DNA of 64,000 bases from Acanthaster planci (taxonomy: Eukaryota > Echinodermata > Asteroidea > Valvatida > Acanthasteridae): positions 363,157 through 427,156 of the forward strand of contig NW_019091541.1 in the NCBI RefSeq assembly GCF_001949145.1, written 5' to 3'. The position numbers and the translations under genes are program-made. The notes under the pieces were generated by a model that made no database searches, was not told where the DNA came from, and saw only the letters and a program-made list of their open reading frames with translations. Below are positions 24,450 to 37,489 of this stretch, piece by piece (within the stretch, counting starts at the first letter, position 1; each line of letters opens with the position of its first letter).

Positions 24450-26480
24450 CGTTATCATACGCCTAAGATCCTTGTGTGGTTGGTGACCTGTTATCAAGAG
24501 TGTGTAAAGGTGACAACTTGCCAACATTCATGTAGTACACATGTTTTACAAAAAAATACAATGAAGTAAAAATTTGCAATAGTAAAGGTCTATCTGCCAT
24601 GTTATAAAAGAATAACCGAACCAGTTGGTTTTTGTTGTGTATTAACTTTTTACTACCATAGACCAAAGGTTTGCAAACCACATACCAGTGTATATGGCTT
24701 GGCTCCATGTGCCTGTTGCAGAGTCAGAGGTGTCAGGTTTATTGGTTCTAAATGTCAAAGTGGTTGTGATATGAGCCAGATGCTGGCCATTTCTGGTGTG
24801 TTTCAAGGCAGTAACATTGATGAAGACATTGCCCTGTTACCACCTTGGGGTGGGTCCCAGATCTACCCATTTGTGCAGGTGTGGGACCTGTCTGCCCGCA
24901 AAGTGATCAGTGAAATCAAAGTCTGCCTGCAAAGTGAAATCCCCCCCCCCAAAAAAGAAACAAAATTGGTGGTATTGATGTGTAGCCATATCATTTGTGG
25001 GGAGGGGGTTGTCAGGGAAAAAAATTGAGCATTTTTGCAACTGCAGCATCAGCTTGTTATCATACATGTACATGTATGTACAGCTGCATGTGAATGTCTC
25101 TGTTTATGTAAATGTATGTCTACATCCTCTGCAGCAGTGAGAGTTTTACCCTTGTAGCTTGCATGGTACCCTTGCGTCCTCTTTGTGAAAGTCTTCTTGT
25201 TCCCTTAGTTTCCTGAATTGAGTAGATGCTTTTCAGAGTGTCCCAGGGTGCAACACTCAGAGAATGTAGGTCTACCCGTTGGTGGAGCACTCGGTTCTGC
25301 ATCACACGCTATTGCATGACACAGGTCACTGCTTGTGTGTGTTTATTTGTTTTTCTTCCTTTTTTTTTCTATTTACCGGTACATGTACATGTACGAGCTT
25401 TGTAGATGCACAGGCATGGTAACACAGTATTTGCATTTTTCAAGTGCCACCCCTCCCCTTCCTAACTGACCGGGACTAGTTATCCTGACTAGCCATCATA
25501 CCCACACCTGATTAAAGGCATATACACATATGTCAAGCTTTCAATCAGTTACATATACATGTACTCTGTTTAAGTCTGTGTGGCAGTGGCTAAGCAAGTT
25601 TTTTTTGGGGGGGGAGGGGGTGGTGTTCAGTTTTGCTTTTGTTCTCAGTCAATGACCTGAGAGATTGATGGCCCCAATCTCAAAAGGTCCTCTTTTAATA
25701 CAATATGGTCACAAAACACATTTGGGACTCGTTAAAGAAATTCACTTTACCCCTCAACATTTTTCACCCGCATAATGTCTTCTCTTTCACGACAAGGCCA
25801 AACAGAGTGATATCTTAAAACAATAGCTCAGTTTGTTCTTTATAAACTCAAACTAAAAAAGAATCACAAAGAAATGGTCTTGAGACTCATCTACCGGTAG
25901 GTGGGATATATGGTCACACATTGAACCCTTACCTCCTGTATTGCTGCGGTACCATTAAAGTACTTCGACTGGAATCTCTCGAGCTGTACGTATCAAAGGT
26001 TAACATTATATCCTGCCACCCAGAGAGGCATTAAGGCAACTTTTCTTCCATTTTTTTGGTGCAAAACTGGTATATGTACAGTGTACATGCACTGAGGAAC
26101 GGCAGATAGAAGAACTCACCCTGAGAGCAGGTGTGTTGGCGAAACAACACAACTGGTCTCAATTTGTAGCTAAGTAATATTGCAAGGGTATCAGTAACAA
26201 TAAATACACTTCAGAAAGTTGTCACCAAATGGAGAACACATGCTCATTTTGCACTTATTTTCATTCACTTTAAATACCAAATTGAGATCCCAGTTTCAAC
26301 CAGTGCATGCTGTGTGTAAACTGGTTGAAACAGCACTGTTTAATCTATTCAAAAACAAGCACTGGTTTTTTAGGGAATCAGTGCAACTATAGCAACATAA
26401 ATGAACTGAGGGACTTCAAAACCCCAAAGCTGTAGTCATCCATGCCAGCAACAGAGCTAATTTTGTCATAAATCATCAGT
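24450..26480. other. Intronic stretch, no gene recognised
   Basis: Contains a short imperfect direct duplication at about 24889-24943 (GTCTGCCCGCAAAGTGA and GTCTGCCTGCAAAGTGA), homopolymer C and G tracts, ACATGTA words near 25065 and 25381, and a perfect 12-bp stem at 26293-26304 / 26320-26331 (GTTTCAACCAGT and ACTGGTTGAAAC). None points to a gene. Confidence 0.5.
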
Positions 26481-26499
26481 CTCATTTCTCAGGATTTGT

Positions 26500-27000
26500 A
26501 ACATCTCCAGTGAGGCCCTCCCAAGACACCCCTCTGGTGGCTCGACTCACATTGTGCCAGCCTTACTGGTTTTCTCCCACCATCCCCTCAGATCGTCATC
26601 CCTCAGTATCGGTCATTGTCTCACCCCATGCTTTATCCTCAGCATTTTGTTTGAAGAAAAATCGAGAAGAAATAAAAAAAAAACGGATCCAGGGCCTGGC
26701 AGACGCAAAATAGCTGGAGGGAGTTGGGGGTCCAATGCTAAAATAACATAGTCCGCCCCCGATGACCGCGCACTGTCCCTTCTCCCCCTCCCCAAGGGAA
26801 GCTAACGATTGGTTCAGAACCAAAATGAGGAGAGAAAAGCCAGGAGAATTGGAAAAAGCCACACCAGCTTGTAGGGATGGCTTTTCTCGGCAGATGATTC
26901 CAACCACCTCAGGTTTAAAATGCAATTTGGCTCTCATCCGTTTCCCCATCCTCATCTGACCCCCTTTTCCTCTGTTTTCAGACGGCGCAATTCCTGAGCA
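26500..27000. promoter_or_regulatory. CpG-retaining island, candidate conserved non-coding element
   Basis: A high-complexity block with several CpGs (for example in the stretch 26754-26772), GC well above the flanks and open frames on both strands that carry no known domain. A CCAAT-type word in inverted form (GATTGGTTC) lies at about 26807. The island is closed on the right by a CT-rich microsatellite. Confidence 0.3.
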
Positions 27001-27019
27001 GCTGTAACCCTAGTCCCTG

Positions 27020-27048
27020 TCCCCCTCTCCCTCTCTCTCTCTCCCCCT
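27020..27048. repeat. (CT)n microsatellite
   Basis: Pyrimidine tract with about ten CT units flanked by C runs. Confidence 0.9.
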
Positions 27049-27190
27049 ATTGTTATCTTCCCTGTAGTTATATACATTGCGGGAGGAAAATTCATCTATT
27101 GTTGTTTAGTCTGACGCTTCCACCTGTCAAAATATGTTTTTCTTGTTCCAACCTGAAATGCCATGATCTCATTTTGCTGGTGTTAATTTT

Positions 27191-27215
27191 TTTTCTCTTT
27201 CTCTCTCTCTCTTTC
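27191..27215. repeat. (CT)n pyrimidine tract ending in a cryptic splice acceptor
   Basis: TTTTCTCTTT then CTCTCTCTCT then CTTTC, followed directly by AG (27216-27217). The tract would make a strong splice acceptor, but the downstream sequence in the required phase reaches a stop after nine codons and has no RCC1 motif. Confidence 0.85.
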
Positions 27216-27219
27216 AGCC

Positions 27220-30200
27220 ACTCTTTCCTTTCAAAATTGTCAAGTCTGATGGAAGCAACATTTTCTTTTCCCCTTTTTTTTCTTTTTAATTTATTGCATC
27301 CTCGGGCAGTAGCTGTGATGAGGTAGAAGTGACTGAAGGGGTAAAAAAATAGACACACTCTTTGGGATGTGTTGCATTTACAGTTTCTAGTTGAAATGCA
27401 AGTGAGAGTTTGGAATTTAGGTTTAATGGAAGGGCTGGCCCACTCCTGCAGTTCCTTGATTTAGCCACCGTGCCATTCAAGAGATGTTTTTAGGAGGTGC
27501 AACTGTAGTAGAGGTCTTCTGCAGTTATTCTCAGTTGGTGTGCAGGAAGTTATTGAGGACGCAGTACAGTTTCCAATAATGGATTCAGAGCTTCCTGTAC
27601 AGTGCAATTATATTATCATTATATAGGTTTTTGAAGTTTTTTGTTTGATTTTGCTGTTTTTTTCATGCATTTTTGTTTTTTTACAGCTTTTGTATACTTG
27701 ATGAATATCAGGGGCATAGTTTGGTGTTCAGAAATTTCAAATATAAATCGTTCTGTCATACCCAAGAAAAGAAATAACGAAGCCAAAACTGCTCTTGAAA
27801 ATGCCCAACCAGTAACAACAGCCTAAACAGGTATTGGTAATGACTGCCAGAGCTTGTCCCTGGTGTCACACAAAATAGGGCCAAAAGAACAAATCTTGTC
27901 CCCACTGTGTGCATCTTGGCCAGCAACCTGCTTTTGTTCAGCTAAGTGTTTCTGTGCCATGCAGTTCTAAGAAGATAACCCTTGCCCTGGTCTCTTACAA
28001 TATTACCCAATCAGACACAGAGGTGATTATTTTGTTCCTTTCTGCTAGGCCTTTGAGATGCAGACTTCCCTGCTTTTATGTCATAAATTTCTTTGCTCTG
28101 GAATACGTGTACATGTGTTGTGCTAGCACAAACCAAACTTGGCGTCCTGAGCCACATGATGGACAATAGATCTTCAGTAGTCAGGCTCTGTCTGTCCCCC
28201 CATATAACCTAATTTTCATGGCAGAGTGCACCAGCCATTTCCCATTCATGCATGGCACACAACGCCTTGCACTATTATTGTTATTTTTATAAATGTATTG
28301 AGATCATATCAATACACCTACACAGGACCCCAACCAGCACGTCTGGTTAAATGTCAAGCCCTCTTCAATAAACTGGCAGTGCTTCTAACTGGGCCTACTC
28401 CCCCGTTCTTATACCAAGGGGTGTGGTGAGTGTATACCACTCTAGACAGACCCCGGCTGTGCCAATTACCAAGGTCCCTCCCCCGGGTAAAATGGGTGGT
28501 ACTCAATAAACTCACTGCATGGCGGAGTCTAATCCGGAACTACTTTATGTATGATGGGCTATTTGGGGGAATTTTTCACTGTCATAACTTTGATTTGTGA
28601 TCCTGCTGGCCCTGCAGTACTTTTTTTTTCCAAGGAAGTTTCTGGCACACAACTTCAAGCGGGGATTTTTACTTGGTGCACTGCTGTAGGGCTATATGTT
28701 TCTTATAGGAGTGTTAAACTTTATCTTTAGTTCTCACAAGAAATCAGTATCGCATGCATGACCACATACAGCCAAGTTTTTGGACAGATGTCTCAACCAT
28801 TAGTCAGTCCTAACTTTTGTAACATAACTTTCTTTAAGGATGTATTCCCCCCCCCACCATCATAAATTTTTATGCTGACTACACAGAAATCCCGTTATTT
28901 CTCATGCAACTTTAAAGGTGTTTATGTTGGAGGCCTAGAGCTGTATCTGTACTTGTTGACAGCTGGACATAAACATGTCGATCTCAGTGCGCAGCATAAT
29001 TTTTCCCCCCTCAACTCACGTTTACAAACAAAAATTAACAAGAAAACAAAAACTAGGGCCTTCCCATATGGCACTTCGATGGAGACTGGGTGGGTCAAAA
29101 GACATGTTATACAGCACTCCAATATTTTCATGTAATCTATCATGTTGTCTATGTATAGTTTTTGTGCAGTTTCAAAATATAGTTGGCAACGCATTTATGA
29201 TAAAGAATTTTTTTTTAGTGCATCAAATGTTGACAGCACCTAGTTGCCTGTAAGTACTGCTAGAGTCAAATTTATTTGACTGGATATGCATTGAGTAAAA
29301 GCTAGTGCTCAAAAAAGGTAAATGTGCATGCAACTGTGACAGCGCACCTCCTTTATTTGTGCCCCAATAGGCAGTTCCAGTTTTCAGATGCACATACTTT
29401 GGAGACCCACTGTAGAAATCATTTGCAGGGGATTAATATAACTCAAACTTAACATGTAATGTATATCCAATTCCTTTTTTTTTTAACTGCTTTCCAAGAC
29501 CTTTCAATTTTGAACTTGTTCCACTAAACACACGAGGGAAAATGTTTCATTTTCTGATAGCTCTCAAGAATATGCAAGTGGTAACATAATACCCTTTGTT
29601 TGTAAATAGCTTAGCCTTGTCGCTTTTGAATTTCTTTAATTCATGTACAGTGTGTGTGCATCTGTCTGGATTCTGTACCTACATGTAGTACACGTTTTTA
29701 ATCCTCATCACTGCTTCTCATTTTCATATTTTTTCTGTAAAGGAATGTATATGTAGGCCTACCTTTACATGTACGCCCACTAAACTGTAGGGTTTTCCCT
29801 ATAAAGTCAGCGTGCAGTAAGTCAATCAAATGTTTTGGCTGTCTCTTAAGGGGGCTATATCTTAAAAGGATGGCAGAACTTTGACAAAATTGCCAACCAT
29901 TCACAGGTTGTGTGACACTCGTAAGCAACTTCTCTGAAACAAAGTTTTGCTCCCCTGTTCATAACATTGAAACAAACTCCATGGTGTACATGATGGAGAA
30001 AAAGCTAGTTCTTACTCACTTGGTCTAATGACTTACCGTAATGTTACAAGTGTCTCTGTGCATTTACTTAGAACACCTCAACTTTAACAAGACATTTGAA
30101 ATGCTTTATGTTGATACAACTGCAATTTGTTTGAAATAAAGGCTCTCCCCAATCTCATTTGGAAGGCCTCTGCCTGCATTTGATGTATATTCTTCACACA

Positions 30201-30460
30201 ACTCCAGTGATCACAGAATTCTGAAGTATTCACAGAAAATTGTCCAAATTTTTGTAGATGCAAAGGATATTTTTGTTTATACACAAATGCCTAGATGTAG
30301 GTCATAAAAACTTTAGTTGAATTGTCAGCAGACAGCCTTACAATGTCAGTGCCGGAGAACACCCAAGAAAAGAAACATTTATGTCGCAAATTGGCAGAGA
30401 CCTGGGCCGTAACATAACCCAGTAGTTGTACATGTAGTATGACAGAGGGTGTGGCCTGCA
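27220..30460. other. Intronic stretch, no gene recognised
   Basis: AT-rich intron with homopolymer tracts and scattered ACATGT words. A moderately complex patch at about 28380-28540 contains CCAATTACC and a few CpGs but is not strong enough to call. No exon or RNA gene recognised. Confidence 0.5.
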
Positions 30461-30780
30461 ATACCCCAGTGTTTAGTCTGGTAACTGGACAACAAAAGGC
30501 ATATCTGCTCCAATTAACGTTGACCCAGTTCTGCTGGGCATGGCAGGAGTGCAGGCCGGGCGGGCCAGCCAGCCAGGCCAGGATCCCTGTTTAGGTTGGC
30601 CGCCTGTAATCTCTCTGTGGCATGGCTGGTAACCAGAGCAGTTTTTGCTGGTTTCTTGTTTCCAGAGTCTGCCCCAGTATGCTGGCGGGGTTATGGTAGG
30701 ATGTCAAAGGGAGCCAGGTGAACTTTGTCAAATTTTGAACACTGGCCTATTGCAGGTTTAAATTGAAACCCCTGCCCCCT
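30460..30780. promoter_or_regulatory. Candidate conserved non-coding block
   Basis: High-complexity sequence with CCAATTAAC (homeodomain-like, about 30509), GTTGACCCAG (receptor half-site, about 30519) and a G/C-rich core at about 30550-30580. It differs clearly from the AT-rich flanks. No coding signal. Confidence 0.25.
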
Positions 30781-32435
30781 GAAACAAATCACTCATTTTT
30801 TTTTCCTTCCTGGAATCTGATATAAGTGCATTGTGTCATTTCAGGAATGATTTTGTAGATTTGTTTAATCTCAACTGGTTTTGCATTCTACCAGTGTCAG
30901 GTGTCTTGTTAAGCTCTGACACTTTCTTCAAAGAACAGCTGGTTCTGGATTTGTAAGTGCATGTACCGGTAACATCCATAGCTACAGATTTATAGTGTAC
31001 ATGTATATCGTAAGGTAATTCATTGCATTTTTAAAGTCACTCTTGTCAGACAAAATGTTTTATGATCAATTTTTGTAGCATTTCAACCTTCATCACAACT
31101 GGCATCTCAGACATAGCATTTGTGCTCAAGTTGATGTAACTGGAACTGCAGCGTTAGAGACACAAAATTATTAATCAATCACTTACAGGTGCATGTATAT
31201 GTGCACACATATCTAAGAATGATGCCATGTTTAAGAGCTGTCCCTTTCATATCAAACAGATTATACAATGCGGGACACTAATCCTTCATTTGCTGACTGC
31301 AGAAGTGAACTGACATGTTATTTCTGATTATATCCATGGAACCTGTCAATGTGCAGTATATTGAAACTTCTTGAAACTGTTCAGTGTCCGATGATGAAAT
31401 GAGCTTCAAAATAATGTATCAGCATGAACAATTTGCTCTGTGTTCACTGCAGATGACTTTTAGCTGTATTCTGTCATCTTCACTCCAGCTGGGTCACTCT
31501 ATCATGTGAATTTGGAAATTTTAGGTATGCTCCATGATAAGCCTTTCTTCCTCAAGAATGATACTATCAAGCTACATGTATGTACCTGCCCAAAGTAAAA
31601 AGGATAGTTAAAAGTCATTTCTAAGGATACTTGCATGGCAAAAAAATGTAAACTTGAAAACGCACAACATGTAACATTTTAATTGGTCTTAGTTCATCAT
31701 TGTTCTAATTCATATTTTAATTTTTGGTTCATGTGTATGTTCACATGTATCCTTTTTTGTCCAATTTAGTCCAAGGCACCATACTGGTAGCACTGAATGT
31801 AAAAATCTTTGCTATCCTTTGTGTGTAATGTGTAATATTGGTAATAATAATAATGTGTAATACTGGTAAATAATACCTACTGGTAATAGTGCGTGACAAA
31901 TGGAAGTTTGGTCTAAAAGTTTTATCATTAAATACATTTAGTAAAAAGAACTGTTAAATCTCAAGTTATGGCACTAAATTTACAATATGACCAACCCTGC
32001 TGCATTGCAAGCAGTATACAATGATATCACCAAAGCAGAGGATGCTTTGAAGTACTGTACATGCACATTTATCTCCCATATTGATTATTGCTTTGCCTGC
32101 ACAGCATAAAACCACTAGATCTCTCTCTGTCTCTTTTTCTTTTTCCCCCTTATTCGTTCAAAGGTTACCAGAAGTCTTGTTAAGAGATTTGCACCCCACT
32201 TGACCAAAGTCATCTGGGGCAGAAACACCTCATTATCACCCCCCCCCCAAGAATTACCCCCCTAATTAGTAATGATGTTACCAGCCTTCATATGGGCCAA
32301 CCATGGGTCAGCCATTGGGAAATGATATGAAAGCCACTAGACCACAATGTAGCAACTGTTCTCCTACCTCACAATGGCTTTGTTGTTTTCTCCTGTTGCT
32401 TGCAACAGATCAGTGAACCAGGATACATGTAGAGT

Positions 32436-32582
32436 ACATCAAAAGTAGATATTTTGAATGTGTTCATCAGTCCTCAAAAGTAGATATTTGAAATGTGTTC
32501 ATGTCAAAAGTACATGTAGATATTTTGAATGTGTTCAACATTCCTCAAAAGTAGATGTCTGAAATGTGTTCATCAGTCCTCA
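32436..32582. repeat. Four-copy tandem repeat, unit ~36-40 bp
   Basis: The unit is approximately TCAAAAGTAGATATTTTGAA followed by TGTGTTCATCAGTCC. Copies start near 32439, 32473, 32503 and 32545, with substitutions and small length differences. The third copy has gained an ACATGTAG-like insertion. Copies 1 and 3 share TATTTTGAATG, copies 2 and 4 share a T(T/C)TGAAATG variant, so a higher-order two-unit duplication is likely. Confidence 0.8.
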
Positions 32583-34746
32583 TGGTCTTGCTTGCTGGAA
32601 CTTGGAAGAAGTGAACCACACTTCATGCACATATGTATTTATTATCCTTGTGAATTAGAATGCCCAAATACATGATCAGGATGATGTTAATATCAGATAA
32701 CAGAACTCAGTGGTTGTCAAAATTACCATAAAGTTATAAGAAAGTGTTCAAATGTAAGCAGGAGAATGGCTGATGAGCATGAGGAAGGAATTGCCGTCTT
32801 GAAGGAAGATGCACATAAACATGAAATACAGTTTTACCAAAACAAAAGTCAGGAATTTTCATCACACAGCTGAAATGCTTCAAGACTGTCCACCCTACTC
32901 AGCAACTAATTTCTCAAATTTCAAACAAAACAGGAGTACCTCAAACACTGCATCCAATTTCCATCCAATTTCCAAATGAAGTGAAAGCTGGAGTGCTGCA
33001 GACTTGTTATCGCTCAGATTTCAACACAAACAAAGGTCTGCCAAGACTTTCAAAAACCCGCTCCCATGTCTGCTTAAAAGTACCGTGAGGTGGACAGCAG
33101 AAGAAATGCCTCAAGACATGACCCTGACTCTTTAAAGTCCAGGTTTTCTCTGAACTGGTGTGTTGGACATGCTTGGTTTTGCTTTCTTTTTATTTCCAAA
33201 GAAGATAAAGAAATGCACATATGTACTTCTTCCCTGACTATAGCCATTTGTACGACATTAAAGAAAGGAAACAGATATCCCGCTAAGTTGCAGTGTCTCA
33301 TTGCACACATTTTCTGGTACAACATGTTAAATGCATGTACATGTATGTGCTGCCAGCTCATGAAAATGAACAGTTAGTTGAAATATGACTGTTTTTCCAT
33401 TTGAAAGCTGAGGCCTAGCATCTATTTATAATTGGTCCCAAGTTTCAGTTATTAAATGCCATTTGCAAATTACCATACATGTAGGTCAAGCAGAGAAACT
33501 TGAAATAAATGCATCTGCCAAATTAAATGAGCCCTTACAAACATGCAGGTGTACAGTTGACAAAAATGGAAATTTGCAGCCAGTGTTGATCACATTGCAG
33601 TACTGTTGGGTATACGTGTACATGTACAATACATGCCCATTTATTTCCACCAAATCTCTCTACCATCTCTGCACCTCATGGCTCCCTTTTTCCATTCAAA
33701 TTGAGGAGTACTGCATGTACCCGCACATGCACATGGTACAGTACATGTACAGTAAACTGAGAGTTGCTTCAGCAGACAGTTGACCATCCACAAACTGTAG
33801 CATCAGAAATCTTCTGGCTGCCTGTACCACACATTCCACAGATTACTCTGTCATGCAACCACTACACAGAATATGATTTGTTCGACCCTGCATATGTACA
33901 TGTAGACTATGAGGAAACACTACACAGTTGTTTCAACCTGACCTTGATTTTATAGGTAGTGTACTGTACATAGTTTTTTCTTTCATTGAGAATCAGTGAT
34001 TTAAATGCGAGGCAAAGAGCCAAATATGGAAGGTGCCACAGACTTGCACTTCAAAGGAAAACAGGGTATTTTGTGGAAATGCTTAAAACCATTCTTGCAA
34101 CCACAGTCAAATTGTTTTGCCTAGTTGCCAGGAAGGGTTCCCATGACGATTTTAAGTCAAGGTTGCCACTCTGGCTCCAGGGTAATTACCCTAACAGCGG
34201 CCTCCAACCCCCTTTTATGCAACCTACAAGTGCCACCTGACCCACTCTGTGCACACACCGCATCCTAAACAAGGGTCCCCTAGGCTTACAGCTGTGGTTG
34301 TTGAGGTCTGGGTGACCCCTGCAATCCCAATGTCAGAGGTCAAACAATTAGTGGTGTTGAGGGAGGACCTATATGAACTTGGCCACAATTGGGGTGAAGG
34401 TGATGGGGCCCCACGTGTTCATTTGTTTGTTGTTCTCCTAATGATACATGTAGTTAGCACTGTTAAAGGTGACCCGACTTCATTTTGAACTGTTCGAGTT
34501 GGATTTTTGCTGAAGCGTTCAAATGGAAATTTGAAGTTAAAAAAAAAATTCAGATTTCAAAACATTGCTGTGTATTCCAGAATTATCAGTTTCTGGGGTT
34601 TGTATACAACTTTACTGACTTTTTACTTTGACACCACCGACAATATTCCAAAATTGATGATGCATGGTTCATGCATTTAGATGAAACCCAAATATGATCT
34701 TCAAAAGGGACAAGCTTTAAAATGAGAACATTTTAAAGTGTGTAGA

Positions 34747-34765
34747 GTACATGTACATGTACATC
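34747..34765. repeat. ACATGT palindromic array
   Basis: GTACATGTACATGTACATC-type run, another member of the dispersed ACATGT family. Confidence 0.8.
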
Positions 34766-35499
34766 ATACATTGAATCTCACTTTAATAAAGATTTGCCAT
34801 GTGATTTTGTATGTGTCCCTCCAAGAAAACAAGAGGGAAAAAATAGAGGAACATAGCAAAATGTGTTTGCCATCTGGAGGTTTCTAGGGCAGGGCAGCCA
34901 GCCAAGAAACCACTATTCCCAGCCCTTGTTAAAATTGCAATGTTGCAGTCAGTAAAGGAGAACTCTAGACAGAACTCCCATAGCACTTGACCAGAGCAGC
35001 ATGCGGATTGCAAGGAATGCTATTTATGTGCGACTTTTTGTTATAGGAGATGCCATGTTCTTTTTACTTTTTCTGTTGAGTTGAGGACAAGTTGACATTC
35101 TCAAAATTGGTAGTTCTGAAAACGAAGTGGATATTAACCACTAATTTCTGTAATTGAATGCAGTCCAAATCTTCCAGTTTTAGGCGAAAAATTGGTCAGT
35201 TATGAACACACTTTCAGATCCCACTTCATGGTCAAAGATGTAGGATTGTGTGGAACAGTGAAAGCAGATAACCTTTGGTGAAAATGTTGATGTACGCATT
35301 TTGGTACAAACAAGAGAGAATCAAATATCAAAATTTCATTTCAGTGCTGCCTTTCTATCTTTTCTTAAGTTGGTTTTTCCAGGGAGCAAATGTGGGAAGC
35401 ACTGAAACATTTGTTAAACCTATTTTAATATTGTGAATGCGGTAACATAAGCTGTAATGAATTTACCATTCCTTGTGGAAAAGAAGTGAAGTATACTAA

Positions 35500-36060
35500 A
35501 TATTGCATCTCTGTCATCGGGAGGAAAGTTCAAACCTGGATGGCCTCGCGGAGTAAAGTGTGAGAGGCCTTGGCTGTAAGCTGACACGTTGCATCTTGCT
35601 CTCTGCAGTGTAAAAGCCCCGATGCAGCTGGCCTGCTCAGGCCTCACCCGGACAGCTCAGGAATGTCTCTCACATCCCCCAGTTCCATCATCAGGATGAT
35701 CCCATTCTGACCGCTGAGACAACAATAGGTGACCCCCCCCTCCCTCCCTCCTTTGAAAATTGCATCACTCGCGGAATGATTGTATACACAGCGGAGCCGG
35801 GGAATGGCGAGATCATTGAACTCACTGAGACAGGCCTGAGTGTGGGTATCACCGTCTCATTCTCTCACGAAGGAGAATAAGAGATTGGTGTTTTCTGAAT
35901 GTGATAACCTTAAACCTCCATCCCGGAAGAAGAAAAAAAGTCGACTTTTGAAAATTCATCTTCCTGTTTTTTTTTTTAGATCAGTTTACAGGTTTACAAT
36001 CTGTGTTGAAAATATCACTTCCCATCTCTGACTGTCTTGCCTGAAGGATCCAGCTCAGCT
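35500..36060. promoter_or_regulatory. CpG-retaining island, candidate conserved non-coding element
   Basis: About 0.5 kb of high-complexity sequence with CpGs throughout (for example about 35516-35560, 35617-35655 and 35770-35815), no ACATGT words and words such as ACAACAATAGG (SOX-like, about 35720) and AAAATTGCATCA (POU/CEBP-like, about 35755). It breaks at a C-rich tract near 35733. No convincing frame. Confidence 0.3.
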
Positions 36061-36699
36061 CTCTCTTTAATTGCATTTTGCTGACTTTTTTCCCTCTAAA
36101 ATGCAGTTTTGTGTGTCTAATTATGCACACAATTACGAAGTAAAAAAATCTAGGAAAAGTTTAGGACCCTAAGGAAAGCTATTGGCTTTGGATTAGACAA
36201 TTGAGTTTTGATATATTAGAATGTTGACAGATTGCATGTACTGTCTCTGTTCTTTTCAAGCCACCAGTCAAGATTTCCCTTCCAGAAGTGGCCTGTCACA
36301 ATGTCATGTTGAACACAGGAGGACACTGGTCACGCTCAGTTATTTGCCAAAAATTGAAACCCATTGCAGAATTTCTATATAGTGTACAGCACCTACACCT
36401 GTATATTATTAATAGCATTGCTTAACAGGTTACAAACACAATTACAAGAGGTTAGGATCTTTCCTCTGCCCTTTTTTCATAATTATAAGATATTGTTCCT
36501 GGATGAATTAAAGGACAGTTCAACTGTTATAACTGCAAAGCCTAAAGTGGCAACCAAATTAAAATCTGCTGTAAATGATATACACTCCCCTATCATTTCC
36601 GACTGCAAGTTGCATCGGAAACTGTATGATATACTCTATTTGTAATTCTGTTTTAGGTGCATTGTATCCATTTATTGGCAACTAAAGAGACTTAAAAAT

Positions 36700-37290
36700 G
36701 TACCTCAGTGGTCGAGTAGGAAGGTGTGCACGTTCATGAAATATTTTGCTTTCGCATACCATCTGGGGCCTCCCCGTTACGCCGACTGGCTCGTGCGGCG
36801 CATCCGTGCATAAACCACTCTGGGTGTCCTTAAGCCACACTGTTTGATTAACACATGCATTGGACTCCCCGAGTAACCCCAGGGCGATCAGTTCCCGACC
36901 CTTCCATCCTGCCTTCACTGCTCCCGACGTGATTAAACATTTCTCATCCCTGTGCGACCTCTACCTGAGAAAACTACCGGGGTGACGGAAGAGAGAATAC
37001 AAGGGAGCCAAGACTCACACAGAAAAAAGGGAATTGAGGTGAACCACCCTTAGTGACCCATCCAGACAAAATTAGGCCTCTGCGTTAGTTCGTCAACGTC
37101 TTATTCTGACAAACCATTTGCTGGAAACTGCAAGGCGCAGGATTCAATGAACTCCCGGGCGTCTGCAGCCTTTTCGAGGCGATTAAATTACAACACCATT
37201 TGCATAATCTTCCAGCGACCTCCTTAACCTGTACATTGATGGGAGTAGGCAATGATGAGGAATTGCCTACAAGGAAATTTTGCAAATGAT
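36700..37290. promoter_or_regulatory. CpG-rich island with POU octamer, candidate conserved non-coding element
   Basis: Seven CpGs occur between about 36776 and 36812, with more around 36870-36990 and 37080-37190. The perfect octamer ATTTGCAT lies at 37198-37205, just after GATTAAATTAC (homeodomain-like, about 37181). Other words include TTTGATTAAC (about 36842) and CGTGATTAAAC (about 36928). Minus-strand frames at 36682-36918 and 37085-37285 have no recognisable domain and no shared splice logic, so a coding role is unlikely. Confidence 0.4.
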
Positions 37291-37489
37291 TGAAACATTT
37301 TTTCGAGGTTTGTTATTGAGCATTCAGTGGTTCCTTTCAGAATATAGTTTTAAAAGACAAACATGTTAAGTCTTACCACCTTGTACCATTTTCATTTGTT
37401 TTTTGCTGTAGAAAAGATGTAATGATTTTTATTAAATTGTATTCATATTTTTTTCCCCTTGGTAAGATCTCATTTCCGTTGTCAAAACA

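Larger units (their letters stand above)
30960..35500. other. Intronic stretch with tandem repeats
   Basis: Mostly AT-rich. It contains a degenerate TAATA(C/T)TGGTAATA repeat at about 31820-31888, the four-copy tandem repeat at 32436-32582, dense ACATGTAC words at about 33600-33910 and an ACATGT array at 34747-34765. No gene recognised. Confidence 0.5.

Noticed and set aside
24699-25028. Frame with a WD40-like string VWDLSARKVI
   Set aside because: Only about ten residues resemble a WD repeat. The following sequence is a poly-C tract with low complexity and part of a short direct duplication, and no neighbouring WD exons exist.
26293-26331. 12-bp perfect stem as a possible microRNA precursor
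   Set aside because: The stem is too short and does not extend on either side.
27217-27300. Strong pyrimidine tract plus AG as acceptor for the next RCC1 exon
   Set aside because: In the required phase the reading frame stops after about nine codons and contains no W-G or GQLG motif.
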